From an uncultured Bacteroidales bacterium (GTDB taxonomy: Bacteria; Bacteroidota; Bacteroidia; Bacteroidales; F082): a DNA stretch of 64,000 bases. Position 1 is the stretch's first letter, and each line of letters opens with the position of its first letter. Shown one piece after another: positions 7,272 to 15,837 of this stretch. The stretch spans positions 1 through 64,000 of the forward strand of contig CAJOHD010000007.1 of NCBI GenBank assembly GCA_905234275.1. The letters run 5' to 3'. A model generated the notes under the pieces. The model worked only from the letters and a program-made list of their open reading frames with translations, was not told where the DNA came from and did no database searches. A program made the translations under genes and the position numbers.

Positions 7272-8342
7272 ATGAACAAACACACAGCACCGGAATATCT
7301 ATCTCTAAAAACAATAGCCCTCGTGGCAATCATCATCAGCCTTGGCTTTCATGTCATAATGATGATGTCGTTTTTCTTCGGCAACTCATTGTTTTCCAGC
7401 GAGATAGTAAATGCCGTCCACCCACATCATTTTCATATTGGAAGATTTTTGTATTTCTTCACGACAAGTTTTATCATAGTATTTCTGATACTCTTGTACA
7501 ATAGAAACATTTTAAGTTTTTCATTCAAGAGTAAATGGACTGAACTGATACTCATAGTTTTAGGTTCCATAGCAATAGGAGCTGTATTTGGTATTGGCTT
7601 CGTTTTTACAAGAGCAGCCCTATCGCCTCAACATCCCAGCGCAGAGTTTTTATATAACGTGATGAGAGACAGCCTTGTCAGAGATTTAACTATGACGGCC
7701 GTGGTTCTCCTTGTGGTTCAATTACTTAGGTCGCAGTATTACCAGAAGACAATAGCGGTTGAAAACGAGACGTTGCGCAGCCAGAACATCTTGACGCGCT
7801 TCGAGGCGTTGAAAAGCCAACTCGACCCGCATTTTCTGTTCAACTCGCTGAATACTTTGCAGTCGCTCATCACTTTAGATACCGAAAAAGCTGAAAACTA
7901 TCTGCAGCAGCTGTCGTCAGTGTTGCGTTACACCCTGCAAAATAAGGAGGTTTTAAGTCTTGAAGATGAGCTTAAATGCGTTCACGCTTATTGCGAGATG
8001 ATGCAGATTCGCTACGGCGAAAACCTGAAATTTGAGTTTAACATCGACGATAAATATAACAATTTCAACGTTTTACCGTTATCTATACAGTCGCTGATTG
8101 AGAACTCGGTGAAGCATAACGTCATCTCATCTAAGCAGCCTTTGGTGGTGACAGTGGCTACTGGCGACGGCAGCGTCTCGGTCTCGAACCCGATACAGCC
8201 GAAAGCGACACCTGAGGAGAGCAACGGCATCGGACTTGCCAACCTCACGGAGCGTTATCGACTGAAATGGAACAAAAAAGTTGAAATCACCAACAACGGA
8301 AGCACATTCTGCGTGAAATTGCCATTGATTAAAAACGATTGA
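7272..8342 (+). CDS. LytS-type sensor histidine kinase
   Basis: A 356-residue membrane kinase of the His_kinase (PF06580) family. Four membrane helices lie at about 13-38, 56-78, 91-112 and 140-158. The phosphorylated histidine is His187 in QLDPHFLFNSLNTLQ, and the ATP-binding part shows LIENSVKHN and GIGLANLTERY. It phosphorylates the LytTR regulator encoded two bases downstream. No extracellular sensor domain is present beyond the helices, so the signal is probably sensed in or at the membrane. The ATG at 7272 is chosen because the promoter overlaps the upstream GTG. Confidence 0.92.
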   Translation: MNKHTAPEYLSLKTIALVAIIISLGFHVIMMMSFFFGNSLFSSEIVNAVHPHHFHIGRFLYFFTTSFIIVFLILLYNRNILSFSFKSKWTELILIVLGSIAIGAVFGIGFVFTRAALSPQHPSAEFLYNVMRDSLVRDLTMTAVVLLVVQLLRSQYYQKTIAVENETLRSQNILTRFEALKSQLDPHFLFNSLNTLQSLITLDTEKAENYLQQLSSVLRYTLQNKEVLSLEDELKCVHAYCEMMQIRYGENLKFEFNIDDKYNNFNVLPLSIQSLIENSVKHNVISSKQPLVVTVATGDGSVSVSNPIQPKATPEESNGIGLANLTERYRLKWNKKVEITNNGSTFCVKLPLIKND

Positions 8343-8344
8343 TT

Positions 8345-9103
8345 ATGAAAGCTTTAATTATCGAAGACGAAGTCTTGGCGGCACAGTCGCTACAGAAACT
8401 GATAACGGAGGTGGCTCCCGACACCGAAGTCATAGCTACATTACAGTCGATAGAAGAAAGCGTGGCTTGGTTCAACGAAAACCCTATGCCCGACTTGGTT
8501 TTCATGGACATTCACCTCGCCGACGGCTCGTCGTTTGCCATCTTTGAGCAGGTTGAGATAACCTGCCCTATCATCTTCACCACCGCATATGATGAATATG
8601 CACTAAAAGCTTTCGAAGTAAGCAGCATAGACTACCTTTTGAAGCCTATCAACCGCAACGATTTGACTCGCGCGATGAATAAATACAAAAGTCTTGTTGC
8701 CAGTAACTCTGTTGATAATCAGGCGATTGCTGAGCTGCTTCAAAATCTTGGCGCAACAAAAAAATACAAATCGTGTTTTCTGGTACCAGAGCGCGACAAG
8801 CTGATTCCTTTAGCCACTGCCAACATAGCGTATTTCTATATCGACACCAAGACGGTTAAAGCGATCACGTTGGACGAGCACACTTATTACATGAGTCAGA
8901 CTTTGGATGACATCATGCTGCAGCTCAATCCTAACGATTTCTTCCGCGCCAACCGACAGTTCATAGTTTCGCGCAAAGCGGTTAAGGACTTGACAATATG
9001 GTTCGGAAATAAACTGTCGCTCAATCTGACAGTTAAAATGCCAGAAGCAATAATAATCAGTAAGGCCAAAGTTTCAGAATTCAAGAATTGGTTCTCGAAA
9101 TAA
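8345..9103 (+). CDS. LytTR-family response regulator
   Basis: A 252-residue regulator. The receiver domain (1-120) has the acidic pocket EDE (7-9), phosphoacceptor Asp55 in VFMDIHLADG, and Lys100 in LLKPI. The C-terminal LytTR DNA-binding domain spans about 150-250, with FFRANRQFIVSRKAV typical of the family. The ATG is two bases after the kinase stop codon, so the pair is co-translated. A TTG six bases earlier is less likely as start. Targets are not visible, although the inverted repeat over its own promoter suggests autoregulation. A perfect palindrome overlaps the stop codon and probably ends transcription. Confidence 0.92.
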   Translation: MKALIIEDEVLAAQSLQKLITEVAPDTEVIATLQSIEESVAWFNENPMPDLVFMDIHLADGSSFAIFEQVEITCPIIFTTAYDEYALKAFEVSSIDYLLKPINRNDLTRAMNKYKSLVASNSVDNQAIAELLQNLGATKKYKSCFLVPERDKLIPLATANIAYFYIDTKTVKAITLDEHTYYMSQTLDDIMLQLNPNDFFRANRQFIVSRKAVKDLTIWFGNKLSLNLTVKMPEAIIISKAKVSEFKNWFSK

Positions 9104-9142
9104 CCAGTGGGGACAAGGCATGCCTTGTCCCCACTGGTTATT
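9099..9142. terminator. Perfect 44-bp palindrome, bidirectional terminator
   Basis: The two halves are exact reverse complements with no loop bases, centred on GGCATGCC at 9120/9121. It begins at the stop codon of the response regulator and ends four bases from the stop codon of the convergent S46 peptidase gene. It can end transcription from both sides. There is no long T run, so it may act as a 3' stabiliser rather than a strict intrinsic terminator. Confidence 0.7.
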
Positions 9143-9145
9143 AAG

Positions 9146-11278
9146 TTATTCGATAATCGTAAGCTCGTCGATAATGTTTTTGACGCCACCTACTTTTTCA
9201 AGACACCATAATAAATATCTTGTATCCATACAGATGGTACGCTGAACCTTCTGTTCGAACATGATGTCACCGCTCATGGCTTCCCAGTTGCCGTCGAAAG
9301 CAAGACCGATAAGCTCGCCTTCGCCGTTGATGACAGGGCTTCCTGAGTTACCGCCAGTGATGTCGTTGGTGGTGATGAAGTTCACGATAAGGTTACCGTT
9401 TTCGTCAGCATAACGGCCGTAGTCGCGGGCTTCGTAGAGGTCGCGCACGTCCTGAGGGATGTCGAACTCCCAGTTGCCAGGGATATATTTCGCCATCACG
9501 CCGTCCATAGTGGTGTAGTAGTTGTAGTTTACAGCATCAGCGCCCTTGTAAGGCTCCACTGTGCCGTAGGTGAGACGCATGGTGAAGTTGGCATCAGGAT
9601 AGAAGTTGCGCTCGGTCTGCATCTCCATAAGGCCTTTCATGTAGAGGCGTTCGCCAGCATTGCCTATGATACCGGCCGACTCATACAGCGGTAATACCAC
9701 TCCAGCATATTCATTGATGATGTTCATTGCCAAAGCAAAGATAGGGTCTTTGTCGAGTTTCTTAGGTTTTGCAAGCCATTTCTCAAGTTTAGCTTGATCA
9801 ACAAAGATAGATTTCTCAAATGCTTTTGTAACCCACTCAGTGAAGTCGCCACCATTCTTTGCACCTATTTCTGCAATCATTGAAGGTACATAACGATCTA
9901 TATCTTTGTAGAAAAGGTTAAGCAATGCTATGGTTACGTCCATATCGAGAGCTTTGTCGTAGTCTTTGAAGAAAGCTTCTGACTGGACTTTCAGTGAGTT
10001 TGCCATCTTCTCGATATCTTCTTTTGAGCCATTTTCGTGCAAGAACTTATTGATTCTGATGAATCTGCGTGAGAATGCCACAGCCTCGCCGCCGTTCCAG
10101 CCTGCTTCGCGAAGATATGTCATAGGCATCATGATATCGTCCATAATTTCCCATTTAGCTTGGATATCATCAAAGATATCGCCATAGACCATCTGGCGTA
10201 AAGGATCTTCGAACACCCATTCACGGAAGTCTTTCTCCTGCTCTAAACGTCTGTCGTACACGTGGTTACGCACCAGCTGTTTCTGCTGACCGATGGCATA
10301 TTTCCAGTAGTTCGACACGCCAGCCTGTTTTGAAGCATATTTAATGAACACTTCCTGGTCAGCATCCATGTGTTTGCGGTACTCGTTGAGCTTGGTCGTG
10401 CGGCAGTTGATAATCGACGGGCAGTCTGACTCAATCAAATTCTTAACTGTGTAAGATGTTGAATATCTGTCGGTTGAGCCCGGATAACCCAAAATCATTG
10501 CATAGTCACCTTGTTTCACACCTTTAATATTAATAGGCAGATAGTGTTTTGACTGCATCGGGATGTTGTTTTCGCTATATTTTGCTGGCTTTCCGTCGCG
10601 GTCGGTGTAGACACGGAAGATGTTGAAGTCGCCTTTGTGGCGAGGCCATGTCCAGTTGTCGGTGTCGGCGCCGTATTTGCCGATGCCCCATGGTGGGCAG
10701 CACACGAGACGCACATCGCGATACACGTCGTATTCAAACAGAATGTATTGATTACCAGAGTAGAAAGGCACGATTTCGATTGTAACATCGCGGTCGCCCT
10801 TGCGCTCTTTGATAATTTTTTCAATGTTCTGTTCAATGATTTCAGCACGAGTTCCCTCATCAGTGACGCCATCAAGCACAGCCTCGGTGACATCGTCGAC
10901 CATTGTGAGGAACGACACTGTCAGACCAGGATTCGGCAACTCTTCGGCTTTGCTGTAAGCCCAGAAACCATCTGTAAGGTAATCGTGTTCCACGGTAGCA
11001 TGAGTCTGCACATAGCTCAAACCGCAGTGATGGTTAGTGAGCAAAAGACCTTCCGGAGAGATGAGCTCACCTGTGCAGCCGCCGCCAAATTGCACGATGG
11101 CGTCTTTCAAGCTCGGCTGGTTGAGGTTGAAAATCTGTTCAGCTGTGAGTTTGCAACCAAGCTGCTGCATCTCGGCAAGACTCTGGCCGCTGAGGTTATA
11201 AGGCAGCCACATGCCTTCGTCGGCTTTAGCGCATAAAACGCTAAGAATCAATGTGATAGATAAGAATAGTTTTTTCAT
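9146..11278 (-). CDS. dpp7: S46 family dipeptidyl peptidase, DPP7 type
   Basis: A 710-residue exported serine peptidase that removes dipeptides from peptide N-termini. The signal peptide is at 1-19, ending near CAKADEG. The chymotrypsin-like fold shows the catalytic His in LLTNHHCG and the Ser in GGNSGSPV. The residue 18 positions after this Ser is Gly (AFDGNWEA); in this family Gly marks DPP7 (hydrophobic P1), while Arg marks DPP11 (acidic P1). The start at 11278 is chosen because upstream codons come from an interspersed repeat and a signal peptide begins here. It would support growth on peptides. It is convergent with the two-component system. Confidence 0.93.
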   Translation of the reverse strand: MKKLFLSITLILSVLCAKADEGMWLPYNLSGQSLAEMQQLGCKLTAEQIFNLNQPSLKDAIVQFGGGCTGELISPEGLLLTNHHCGLSYVQTHATVEHDYLTDGFWAYSKAEELPNPGLTVSFLTMVDDVTEAVLDGVTDEGTRAEIIEQNIEKIIKERKGDRDVTIEIVPFYSGNQYILFEYDVYRDVRLVCCPPWGIGKYGADTDNWTWPRHKGDFNIFRVYTDRDGKPAKYSENNIPMQSKHYLPINIKGVKQGDYAMILGYPGSTDRYSTSYTVKNLIESDCPSIINCRTTKLNEYRKHMDADQEVFIKYASKQAGVSNYWKYAIGQQKQLVRNHVYDRRLEQEKDFREWVFEDPLRQMVYGDIFDDIQAKWEIMDDIMMPMTYLREAGWNGGEAVAFSRRFIRINKFLHENGSKEDIEKMANSLKVQSEAFFKDYDKALDMDVTIALLNLFYKDIDRYVPSMIAEIGAKNGGDFTEWVTKAFEKSIFVDQAKLEKWLAKPKKLDKDPIFALAMNIINEYAGVVLPLYESAGIIGNAGERLYMKGLMEMQTERNFYPDANFTMRLTYGTVEPYKGADAVNYNYYTTMDGVMAKYIPGNWEFDIPQDVRDLYEARDYGRYADENGNLIVNFITTNDITGGNSGSPVINGEGELIGLAFDGNWEAMSGDIMFEQKVQRTICMDTRYLLWCLEKVGGVKNIIDELTIIE

Positions 11279-11298
11279 ATTGTTAAAATTTGATTTAT

Positions 11299-12183
11299 TT
11301 ATTTGCTTGAGATTTCTCCGCTCCCTTCGGTCGGTCGAAATGACGACAGAGCCTCTGCGTGCCATTGACCGTTTTTATAACACCATGTTTCTTTGTAGCC
11401 GACGGCTTTAAGGGCATCTTCCGCCTCTTTGAAGAAGTATGTGAGTTCCCAATATTGATGGGCATCCGAGCTAATCAAAACCGGAATGTTGAGCTCTTTC
11501 ATGCGCGGCAGCAGCCACTCCGAAGGATAAAAGCCGTTGTAACGCTGCTTGTAAAGTCCACGGGTGTTGATTTCCACTATCAAATCGTGTTGTTTGATGA
11601 GGTCGAGGGTCTCGAGAACCATGTCGCGATACCATTTTTCGTCCTCATGGAAATAACGACCGCGAGAATTCATCTTTATTTTGTCGAAATGCCCGATAAT
11701 GTCGAACTTCTCGGTCTCTATCATCTCGTTTTCCTGGTCGAAATATGCGCGAACGCCCTTGCGGATGTCGCCACCAAAATATTTTTGAAGTCCGACATCG
11801 TAAGGCTCAACATCTTTTCCGTCGATAAACCACAGAGTATCAGGCGTTTTACCCACAAGATGCACCGAACCGATGAGATAATCGAGCTGATAATCACGTT
11901 TAGTTTTTTCAAAATCGACCACTATGCCCGGTATAAACTCCATCTCCATCGAAGCCAGCACATCAATCTTTCCTAAGTATTTGGCTTTCAATTCCTTTAG
12001 AAGATGCGCGTATTCCTCGTTTTTATCATTCGGGATGGAGACGCGGCTCTTAAACGGCAGACTTGAATGGTCGGAAAAGCCAATGGTGTGCATGCCTTGT
12101 CGGATGGCTTCCTCTATGGTGTCCTCCATCGGTGACTTACCGTCGGAATAAGTGCTATGTGTATGTAAATTAAAGTGTTGCAT
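11299..12183 (-). CDS. PHP-domain phosphoesterase, HisJ-like
   Basis: A 294-residue metal-dependent hydrolase of the PHP superfamily. It starts with the metal-binding HTHSTYSDG, then GFSDHS, GSVHLV, IGHFDKIK and ISSDAHQ near the end, as in histidinol phosphatases of the HisJ type. The substrate may be histidinol phosphate or another phosphate ester; no his genes are nearby. The start at 12183 (MQHFNLHTHS) is chosen over a longer frame, and it overlaps the end of the U32 gene by 14 bases. The last 15 residues, SFRPTEGSGEISSK, are encoded by an interspersed repeat copy, so the native C-terminus has probably been replaced. Confidence 0.85.
   Translation of the reverse strand: MQHFNLHTHSTYSDGKSPMEDTIEEAIRQGMHTIGFSDHSSLPFKSRVSIPNDKNEEYAHLLKELKAKYLGKIDVLASMEMEFIPGIVVDFEKTKRDYQLDYLIGSVHLVGKTPDTLWFIDGKDVEPYDVGLQKYFGGDIRKGVRAYFDQENEMIETEKFDIIGHFDKIKMNSRGRYFHEDEKWYRDMVLETLDLIKQHDLIVEINTRGLYKQRYNGFYPSEWLLPRMKELNIPVLISSDAHQYWELTYFFKEAEDALKAVGYKETWCYKNGQWHAEALSSFRPTEGSGEISSK
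11309..11345. repeat. Interspersed palindromic repeat, partial copy
   Basis: The half-element GAGATTTCTCCGCTCCCTTC plus GGTCGGTCGAAATGACG matches the right half of the full copy at 13440-13519. It forms the 3' end of the PHP gene and extends towards the DPP7 gene. Confidence 0.7.
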
Positions 12184-13432
12184 CGTCTTCTGTCGCTTCA
12201 ATAATCTTATAAACCTTGTCGCCACGGCGCACTATGTCGTGTGCCGGGATGGAACAAAGCTCACCTTTAACTGTCTGATATACAGGCAGTAAATCAACTC
12301 TTATCTCTTTAATAGTATCTTCATAAACGCCTGTTGTCGGTCCGATTATCATGATTTCGTCGCCAACGTTAAGTTCGTGCGTCTCCATCCTTATTTCCGC
12401 CACATTGATTTTCGCAAAGAAATTGGTGATGGTGCCAACAAACAGCTTCGTCTTAGTGGCTTGCGAGCCGTATTTCTTGGTCCACTCGCCCATCTTTCTG
12501 CCGAGATAGTAGCCATCCCAGAAGTCGCGGTTGTAGACGCTCCGCAGACGCTCAGTCCATTTTTCAATCTTATCCTGAGTGAAAGTGCCAGCGTTTATTG
12601 CATCAACAGCTTCACGATAAACGCCCACTGTCAGTTTGGTGTATTCCGGAGAACGACCGCGGCCCTCAATCTTCAAGACCTTCACTCCTGCCGCCAAAAC
12701 CTTATCCAAGAAAGGCAACGTGCAAAGGTCTTTAGGCGACATAATATATTCGTTCTCAATAGCCAATGTTATCTCTTTATCACGGTCGGTCACCTCGTAG
12801 CCGCGACGGCAAGGTTGCACACAAGCTCCACGGTTGGCACTCGTTCCGAAGTTGTCCAAGCTCAGATAACATTTGCCTGACACCGCCATGCATAAGGCTC
12901 CGTGGCAGAACACCTCGATGCGCACCAGCTCGCCTTTCGGTCCCGTAATATGCTGACGCTCAATCTCTTCGGTGATATGCTTCACCTGGTTGATGTTGAG
13001 CTCTCGCGCCGTCACCATCACGTCGGCGAACTGTGAATAATACTTCACAGCCTCAATGTTGGTGATGTTGCACTGTGTCGACATGTGCACCTCCACCCCT
13101 ATCTTGTGTGCGTATTGTATCACACTCTGGTCGGAGGCGATAATTGCCGAAATGTTATTGGCTTTGATAGCATCCAAAAGAGCATGCATCTCGTCCATCT
13201 CCTCGTCGAAAACCACAGTGTTCACTGTCACATAGCTTTTCACGCCATGAGCGTGGCAGGTCTCAGATATGGTGTGCAAGTCATCAAGCGTGAAGTTTTT
13301 CGTCGATTTCGAGCGCATATTGAGCTTGCCGATGCCAAAATACACACTTCCAGCACCAGCCTGGATAGCTGCTGAAAGGGCTTCATACGAGCCCACAGGG
13401 GCCATTATTTCAATGTCGTTGTAATTCATCAT
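12170..13432 (-). CDS. Peptidase U32 family protein (TrhP-like)
   Basis: A 420-residue protein of the U32 family. It begins with IMAPVGSYEALSAAIQAGAG and VYFGIGKLNMR, and carries the conserved cysteine region EVFCHGALCMAVSGKCYLS followed by RGACVQPCRR, the pattern of collagenase-like U32 proteins and of TrhP/YegQ, which hydroxylate tRNA uridine 34. The C-terminal 80 residues fit the U32 C-terminal barrel. RNA modification is more likely than proteolysis, from the related enzymes. A second Met directly follows the first. It is translationally coupled with the PHP gene. Confidence 0.88.
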   Translation of the reverse strand: MMNYNDIEIMAPVGSYEALSAAIQAGAGSVYFGIGKLNMRSKSTKNFTLDDLHTISETCHAHGVKSYVTVNTVVFDEEMDEMHALLDAIKANNISAIIASDQSVIQYAHKIGVEVHMSTQCNITNIEAVKYYSQFADVMVTARELNINQVKHITEEIERQHITGPKGELVRIEVFCHGALCMAVSGKCYLSLDNFGTSANRGACVQPCRRGYEVTDRDKEITLAIENEYIMSPKDLCTLPFLDKVLAAGVKVLKIEGRGRSPEYTKLTVGVYREAVDAINAGTFTQDKIEKWTERLRSVYNRDFWDGYYLGRKMGEWTKKYGSQATKTKLFVGTITNFFAKINVAEIRMETHELNVGDEIMIIGPTTGVYEDTIKEIRVDLLPVYQTVKGELCSIPAHDIVRRGDKVYKIIEATEDDATL

Positions 13433-13439
13433 TTGTATC

Positions 13440-13519
13440 CGTCATTTCGAGCGTAACGAAGTGAAGTCGAGAAATCTCCGAAGATTTCTCCATTCCGCTT
13501 CGCTTCAGTCGAAATGACG
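13440..13519. repeat. Interspersed palindromic repeat, full copy
   Basis: The element opens with CGTCATTTCGA and ends with the inverse TCGAAATGACG. An inner pair, GAGAAATCT and AGATTTCTC, forms a second stem. It fills the gap between the pgi gene and the U32 gene on the minus strand. Related copies occur at 11309, 18331, 29569, 30399 and 32948. Confidence 0.85.
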
Positions 13520-13527
13520 CGTGTGTA

Positions 13528-14862
13528 TTATCTTTTTTCAAGTTTACTTCTAAGTTCTTCAAATCCTGGTTTGCCGAGAAGAGCGAACATGTTCTTCTTG
13601 TAAGCTTCGACGCCGGGTTGGTTAAATGGGTTGACTTCGAGCATGTAGCCGCTCAGTGCGCAGCCAATCTCAAAGAAGTAGATGAGCTGTCCGAGCACGT
13701 TGGCATCGATTCTTGGCACTGCGATACGGATATTTGGCACGCCGCCGTCAACATGAGCCAAGATAGTTGCCTTCTCAGCAGTCTGATTCACCTCATTGAG
13801 TCTGCGACCGGCGATATAGTTCATCTGGTCGAGGTTAGCGTCATCAGTAGGGATGCGGACCTCGTTGGCAGGATTCTCAACGCTGATGACGGTCTCCATA
13901 AGGTTACGCAGACCTTCTTGGATGTACTGTCCCATCGAGTGCAAATCTGTTGTGAATGTCACGCTTGCCGGAAAGATACCCTTGCCGTCCTTGCCTTCGC
14001 TCTCGCCATAGAGCTGTTTCCACCACTCGCTAAAATAGCAAAGACGAGGTTCGTAGTTCACCAAAATCTCGTTGGTCTTGCCTGCATGATACAACGCCTG
14101 ACGTGCCACTGCATACTTAGCAGCCTCGTTGTTCTCATTCTGGTTGTCAAGGCAATATTTCTCCATCAGCTGAGCGCCTTTCACCAGCTTCTCGATATCA
14201 ACACCGGCAACAGCTATAGGCAGCAAGCCAACAGGAGTCAAGACAGAGTAACGACCGCCGACGTCATCCGGCACCACGTATGTCTTGTAGCCTTCGCTGT
14301 CGGACAAAACCTTCAAAGCACCTTTAGCCTTGTCGGTGATAGCCACGATACGAGTGCGAGCCTCTTCCTTGCCATATTTTTTCTCGATATGGTTCTTCAG
14401 TATTCTGAATGCCACTGCAGGTTCTGTCGTCGTTCCCGACTTCGAGATGACGGTCATCGAATAGTCTTTTTTGTCGAGCAGTTTTATGAGGTCGTTCATA
14501 TAATCCTCGCTCATGTTATGACCTGCGTATATGATTTTCGGACTGCCTGTCTCAACCATCTGTGCGAAATGATTCGACAACGCCTCAATGACAGCACGTG
14601 CGCCGAGATATGAGCCGCCGATGCCTACCACCACAAATACCTCCGATTTCTTGCGAAGCTCTTCAGCTTTAGCCTTCACATCTTTAATAAAATCAGCAGT
14701 GATTGACGACGGGAGATTCACCCAACCGAGGAAATCGTTGCCCGCGCCAGTGCGTGAATAGATGGTCTTGAAAGTGTCGGCGACTTTCTTTTTGTATGTA
14801 TCTAATTGATTTTCAGAGATAAAGCCTTTGATATGGCTTAATTCAACTTTAATGTCTGTCAT
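13528..14862 (-). CDS. pgi: Glucose-6-phosphate isomerase
   Basis: A 444-residue enzyme that interconverts glucose 6-phosphate and fructose 6-phosphate in glycolysis and gluconeogenesis. Its sugar isomerase motifs are VVVGIGGSYLGARAV, then VISKSGTTTEPA, VGGRYSVLTPVGLLP and GIFPASVTFTTDLHSMG. The length matches the shorter form of the enzyme found in Bacteroidetes and Firmicutes. It has its own promoter. Its upstream neighbour is the terminator of the T9SS operon; downstream is an interspersed repeat. Confidence 0.97.
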   Translation of the reverse strand: MTDIKVELSHIKGFISENQLDTYKKKVADTFKTIYSRTGAGNDFLGWVNLPSSITADFIKDVKAKAEELRKKSEVFVVVGIGGSYLGARAVIEALSNHFAQMVETGSPKIIYAGHNMSEDYMNDLIKLLDKKDYSMTVISKSGTTTEPAVAFRILKNHIEKKYGKEEARTRIVAITDKAKGALKVLSDSEGYKTYVVPDDVGGRYSVLTPVGLLPIAVAGVDIEKLVKGAQLMEKYCLDNQNENNEAAKYAVARQALYHAGKTNEILVNYEPRLCYFSEWWKQLYGESEGKDGKGIFPASVTFTTDLHSMGQYIQEGLRNLMETVISVENPANEVRIPTDDANLDQMNYIAGRRLNEVNQTAEKATILAHVDGGVPNIRIAVPRIDANVLGQLIYFFEIGCALSGYMLEVNPFNQPGVEAYKKNMFALLGKPGFEELRSKLEKR

Positions 14863-14886
14863 AATTTTTTATGTTTTAACAATCTA

Positions 14887-14894
14887 CAAAGGTA
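14887..14894 (-). promoter_or_regulatory. -7 promoter element of pgi
   Basis: The minus strand reads TACCTTTG, a match to TAnnTTTG, 24 bases upstream of the pgi ATG. Confidence 0.55.
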
Positions 14895-14917
14895 CGAAGT
14901 GTTTTTGGATTAAACAA

Positions 14918-14956
14918 GAAAAAATTGTAGAGACGGATAAAAATCCATCTCTACAA
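14918..14956 (-). terminator. Terminator of the T9SS operon
   Basis: Arms TTGTAGAGACGGAT and ATCCATCTCTACAA (one mismatch) form a strong hairpin. On the minus strand it is followed by a T-rich tract. It lies between gldN and the pgi promoter, so it should insulate the two units. A tandem copy of AATAAACTATAAAC lies between the hairpin and the gldN stop. Confidence 0.7.
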
Positions 14957-14981
14957 TAAACTATAAACAATAAACTATAAA

Positions 14982-15836
14982 CTAATACTCCCACATATTC
15001 TGTTCAAACTCGATAATCTCTTGTTTGATTCTCTCTGATTCCTTCAAGGCTTCGATGCCAGTGGCATAGTCCTGAATGCTGCGGTCGTAAACGTTTTCCT
15101 CTTTGTAGATATAGCTGTCGAACTGACGTTTCATGAAGATGTCGTCATACGACAGACGTGCTGCTGAGTTGTTTCTGTTATAGACAGGAGCCTCTGACAA
15201 CACTGTGCGTGTAGCCTCATCAAACGGAATCCAGAACAGCTCGTTAGGCATCTGCACTGAGTCGTTGATGTCACGCATCGTCACCGGGCAGATAGCTTCT
15301 ATTCTCACCATCATCTGGCTTCTGTGAGCGTCGAAATACCAGTCTTCCATCACGCGGAGACGTGTGACAGACTCCGGTTTGAAAGCGATCGAGATGACTG
15401 TGTCACCGACTTTGTTGCCGTAGTCGTCGTAAATAGCCTGGTGTTTCTCAGAATTAAGCCCTGTCATAAGTTTTGAATATGGCATAGGGTTGTTAAGTTC
15501 GCCTGTCACTGTCACTTCGTAAGCCTGGCATTTGCCTTCTTTCAAAGCGTCCATGATGACGTCAATAAATCTTCTCCAGTTCTGGTGGCTGTCTCTTGGA
15601 TAGTAGAACGGGAGGTTCATTTTCTGACGGAAATCGATTTCACGCCATACTCTTTTCTTCCATAAAATGTCAGCCTCACGAATCTCCGGATTATGGATGA
15701 TTTTCTTCATGCCAGTGGCGTTTTCAACATATAAACCGTCGTTATATGTGTCGCTGGTGATTTGTGCTGATGCCTCTGGAGCACCGAAGAAAAGGCATGC
15801 AAATGTTGCTACGATTATTGAAACTAACTTTTTCAT
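14982..15836 (-). CDS. gldN: T9SS component GldN/PorN
   Basis: A 284-residue periplasmic protein with a signal peptide (to about residue 24, ending near ASAQITS). The GldN family features are visible: YNDGLYVENATGMKKIIHNP, ADILWKKRVWREIDFRQKMN and FYYPRDS. It binds GldK in the ring-shaped periplasmic complex of type IX secretion. It is the last gene of gldK-L-M-N with one base between it and gldM. No large deletion or insertion is seen. Confidence 0.95.
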   Translation of the reverse strand: MKKLVSIIVATFACLFFGAPEASAQITSDTYNDGLYVENATGMKKIIHNPEIREADILWKKRVWREIDFRQKMNLPFYYPRDSHQNWRRFIDVIMDALKEGKCQAYEVTVTGELNNPMPYSKLMTGLNSEKHQAIYDDYGNKVGDTVISIAFKPESVTRLRVMEDWYFDAHRSQMMVRIEAICPVTMRDINDSVQMPNELFWIPFDEATRTVLSEAPVYNRNNSAARLSYDDIFMKRQFDSYIYKEENVYDRSIQDYATGIEALKESERIKQEIIEFEQNMWEY

Positions 15837-15837
15837 A

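Noticed and set aside
10637..11236. Open frame of 199 codons on the plus strand opposite the DPP7 gene
   Set aside because: It is antisense to a well-supported peptidase gene and shows no domain or ribosome-binding site.
11279..11365. Upstream extension of the DPP7 frame
   Set aside because: Its residues come from an interspersed repeat and the real signal peptide starts at 11278.
13618..14613. Long open frame (331 codons) on the plus strand opposite pgi
   Set aside because: It is the mirror of a highly conserved gene; the codons are a by-product of pgi codon use and its translation has no domain.
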